64,000 nucleotides of DNA from CAZXIC01 sp964640195 (GTDB taxonomy: Archaea > Iainarchaeota > Iainarchaeia > Iainarchaeales > GCA-2688035): contig CAZXIC010000001.1 of the NCBI GenBank assembly GCA_964640195.1, forward strand, positions 110,285-174,284, read 5' to 3'. A program made the translations under genes and the position numbers. The number at the start of each line of letters is the position of its first letter. Position 1 is the first letter of the stretch. The notes under the pieces were generated by a model, which searched no databases, was not told the origin of the DNA, and worked only from the letters and a program-made list of their open reading frames with translations. This document shows, piece by piece, positions 63,951 through 64,000 of this stretch.

Positions 63951-64000
63951 AATCTCACCTGAAAGGCATGTCTGCTGGTTGCTGGTGCAATGCTTTTATC

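Noticed and set aside
1..64000. CRISPR array, insertion sequence, rRNA genes or replication origin
   Set aside because: No regularly spaced repeats with unique spacers, no transposase or terminal inverted repeats, and no rRNA-like sequence were seen; the only repeats are those listed.

Overview
The window reads as chromosomal DNA of an archaeon, probably a small-genome lineage of the DPANN type (Diapherotrites/Iainarchaeota-like is my guess, from gene style only). Direct signs of Archaea are a short archaeal-type prolyl-tRNA synthetase with a C-terminal zinc region, the archaeal tRNA-dependent amidotransferase subunits GatD and GatE, a diphthamide synthetase (Dph6), an ATP-dependent DNA ligase, a bifunctional phosphoglucose/phosphomannose isomerase, TrmB and KaiC-like proteins, two tRNA-Pro genes with introns at position 37/38, a textbook C/D box sRNA, and TATA boxes about 25 bases upstream of many leaderless or short-leader genes. 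No rRNA genes, transposases or CRISPR arrays were seen.

Layout. 0-13.6 kb is accessory: a truncated Cys-rich lipoprotein, several toxin-antitoxin-like modules, small regulators with palindromic operators, a TrmB regulator, an ABC exporter whose ATPase is frameshifted at an A9 run, a KaiC-like ATPase, a RIO/COG2112-like kinase with a duplicated start region, a histone-fold-like protein, and two gene cassettes bounded by three copies of a 20-base repeat. 13.6-19.7 kb holds TspO, a sucrose-phosphate synthase fused to a degenerate ROK domain with its partner phosphatase, a C/D sRNA, and two lipoprotein hydrolases. 19.7-31.9 kb holds a rubrerythrin-like protein, a short RNase HIII-like protein beside a rhomboid-like protease with a coiled-coil insertion, secreted thioredoxin-fold and phospholipase D-like proteins, a further toxin-antitoxin-like pair, a DRG/OBG-like TGS GTPase, two surface proteins, and an RNA-processing-flavoured run (SpoU methylase, PIN protein, GNAT).

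31.9-38.2 kb is a proline and osmolyte block: proS, then the minus-strand order gpgS-proC-proA-proB, followed upstream by both intron-containing tRNA-Pro genes (GGG and UGG). 38.4-45.6 kb holds a 1882-residue membrane-anchored protein with a gingipain/caspase-like His-Cys pair and a GT4 glycosyltransferase. 45.9-50.9 kb has a class II, serine-like tRNA carrying a GAA (Phe) anticodon beside a partial copy of itself, a stand-alone encapsulated-ferritin-like protein, DNA ligase and dph6. 51-57.9 kb carries gatD and gatE separated by a small island (a duplicated-HTH protein, two flavoproteins, two tiny basic proteins), then the PGI/PMI isomerase. 57.9-63.8 kb is a glycosyltransferase-HAD-glycerate kinase operon and a B12-binding-type radical SAM enzyme.

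Taken together, the window carries genes for three classes of compatible solute (sucrose; glucosylglycerate or derivatives via GpgS, GT4 enzymes and glycerate kinase; proline), suggesting an organism facing osmotic, desiccation or temperature stress. The strongest leads for something new are the SPS-pseudoROK fusion, the class II tRNA with a Phe anticodon, the repeat-bounded cassettes, the giant C25-like surface protein, and the DUF4258-like toxins paired with different antitoxin types. Family names come from pattern recognition without database searches.
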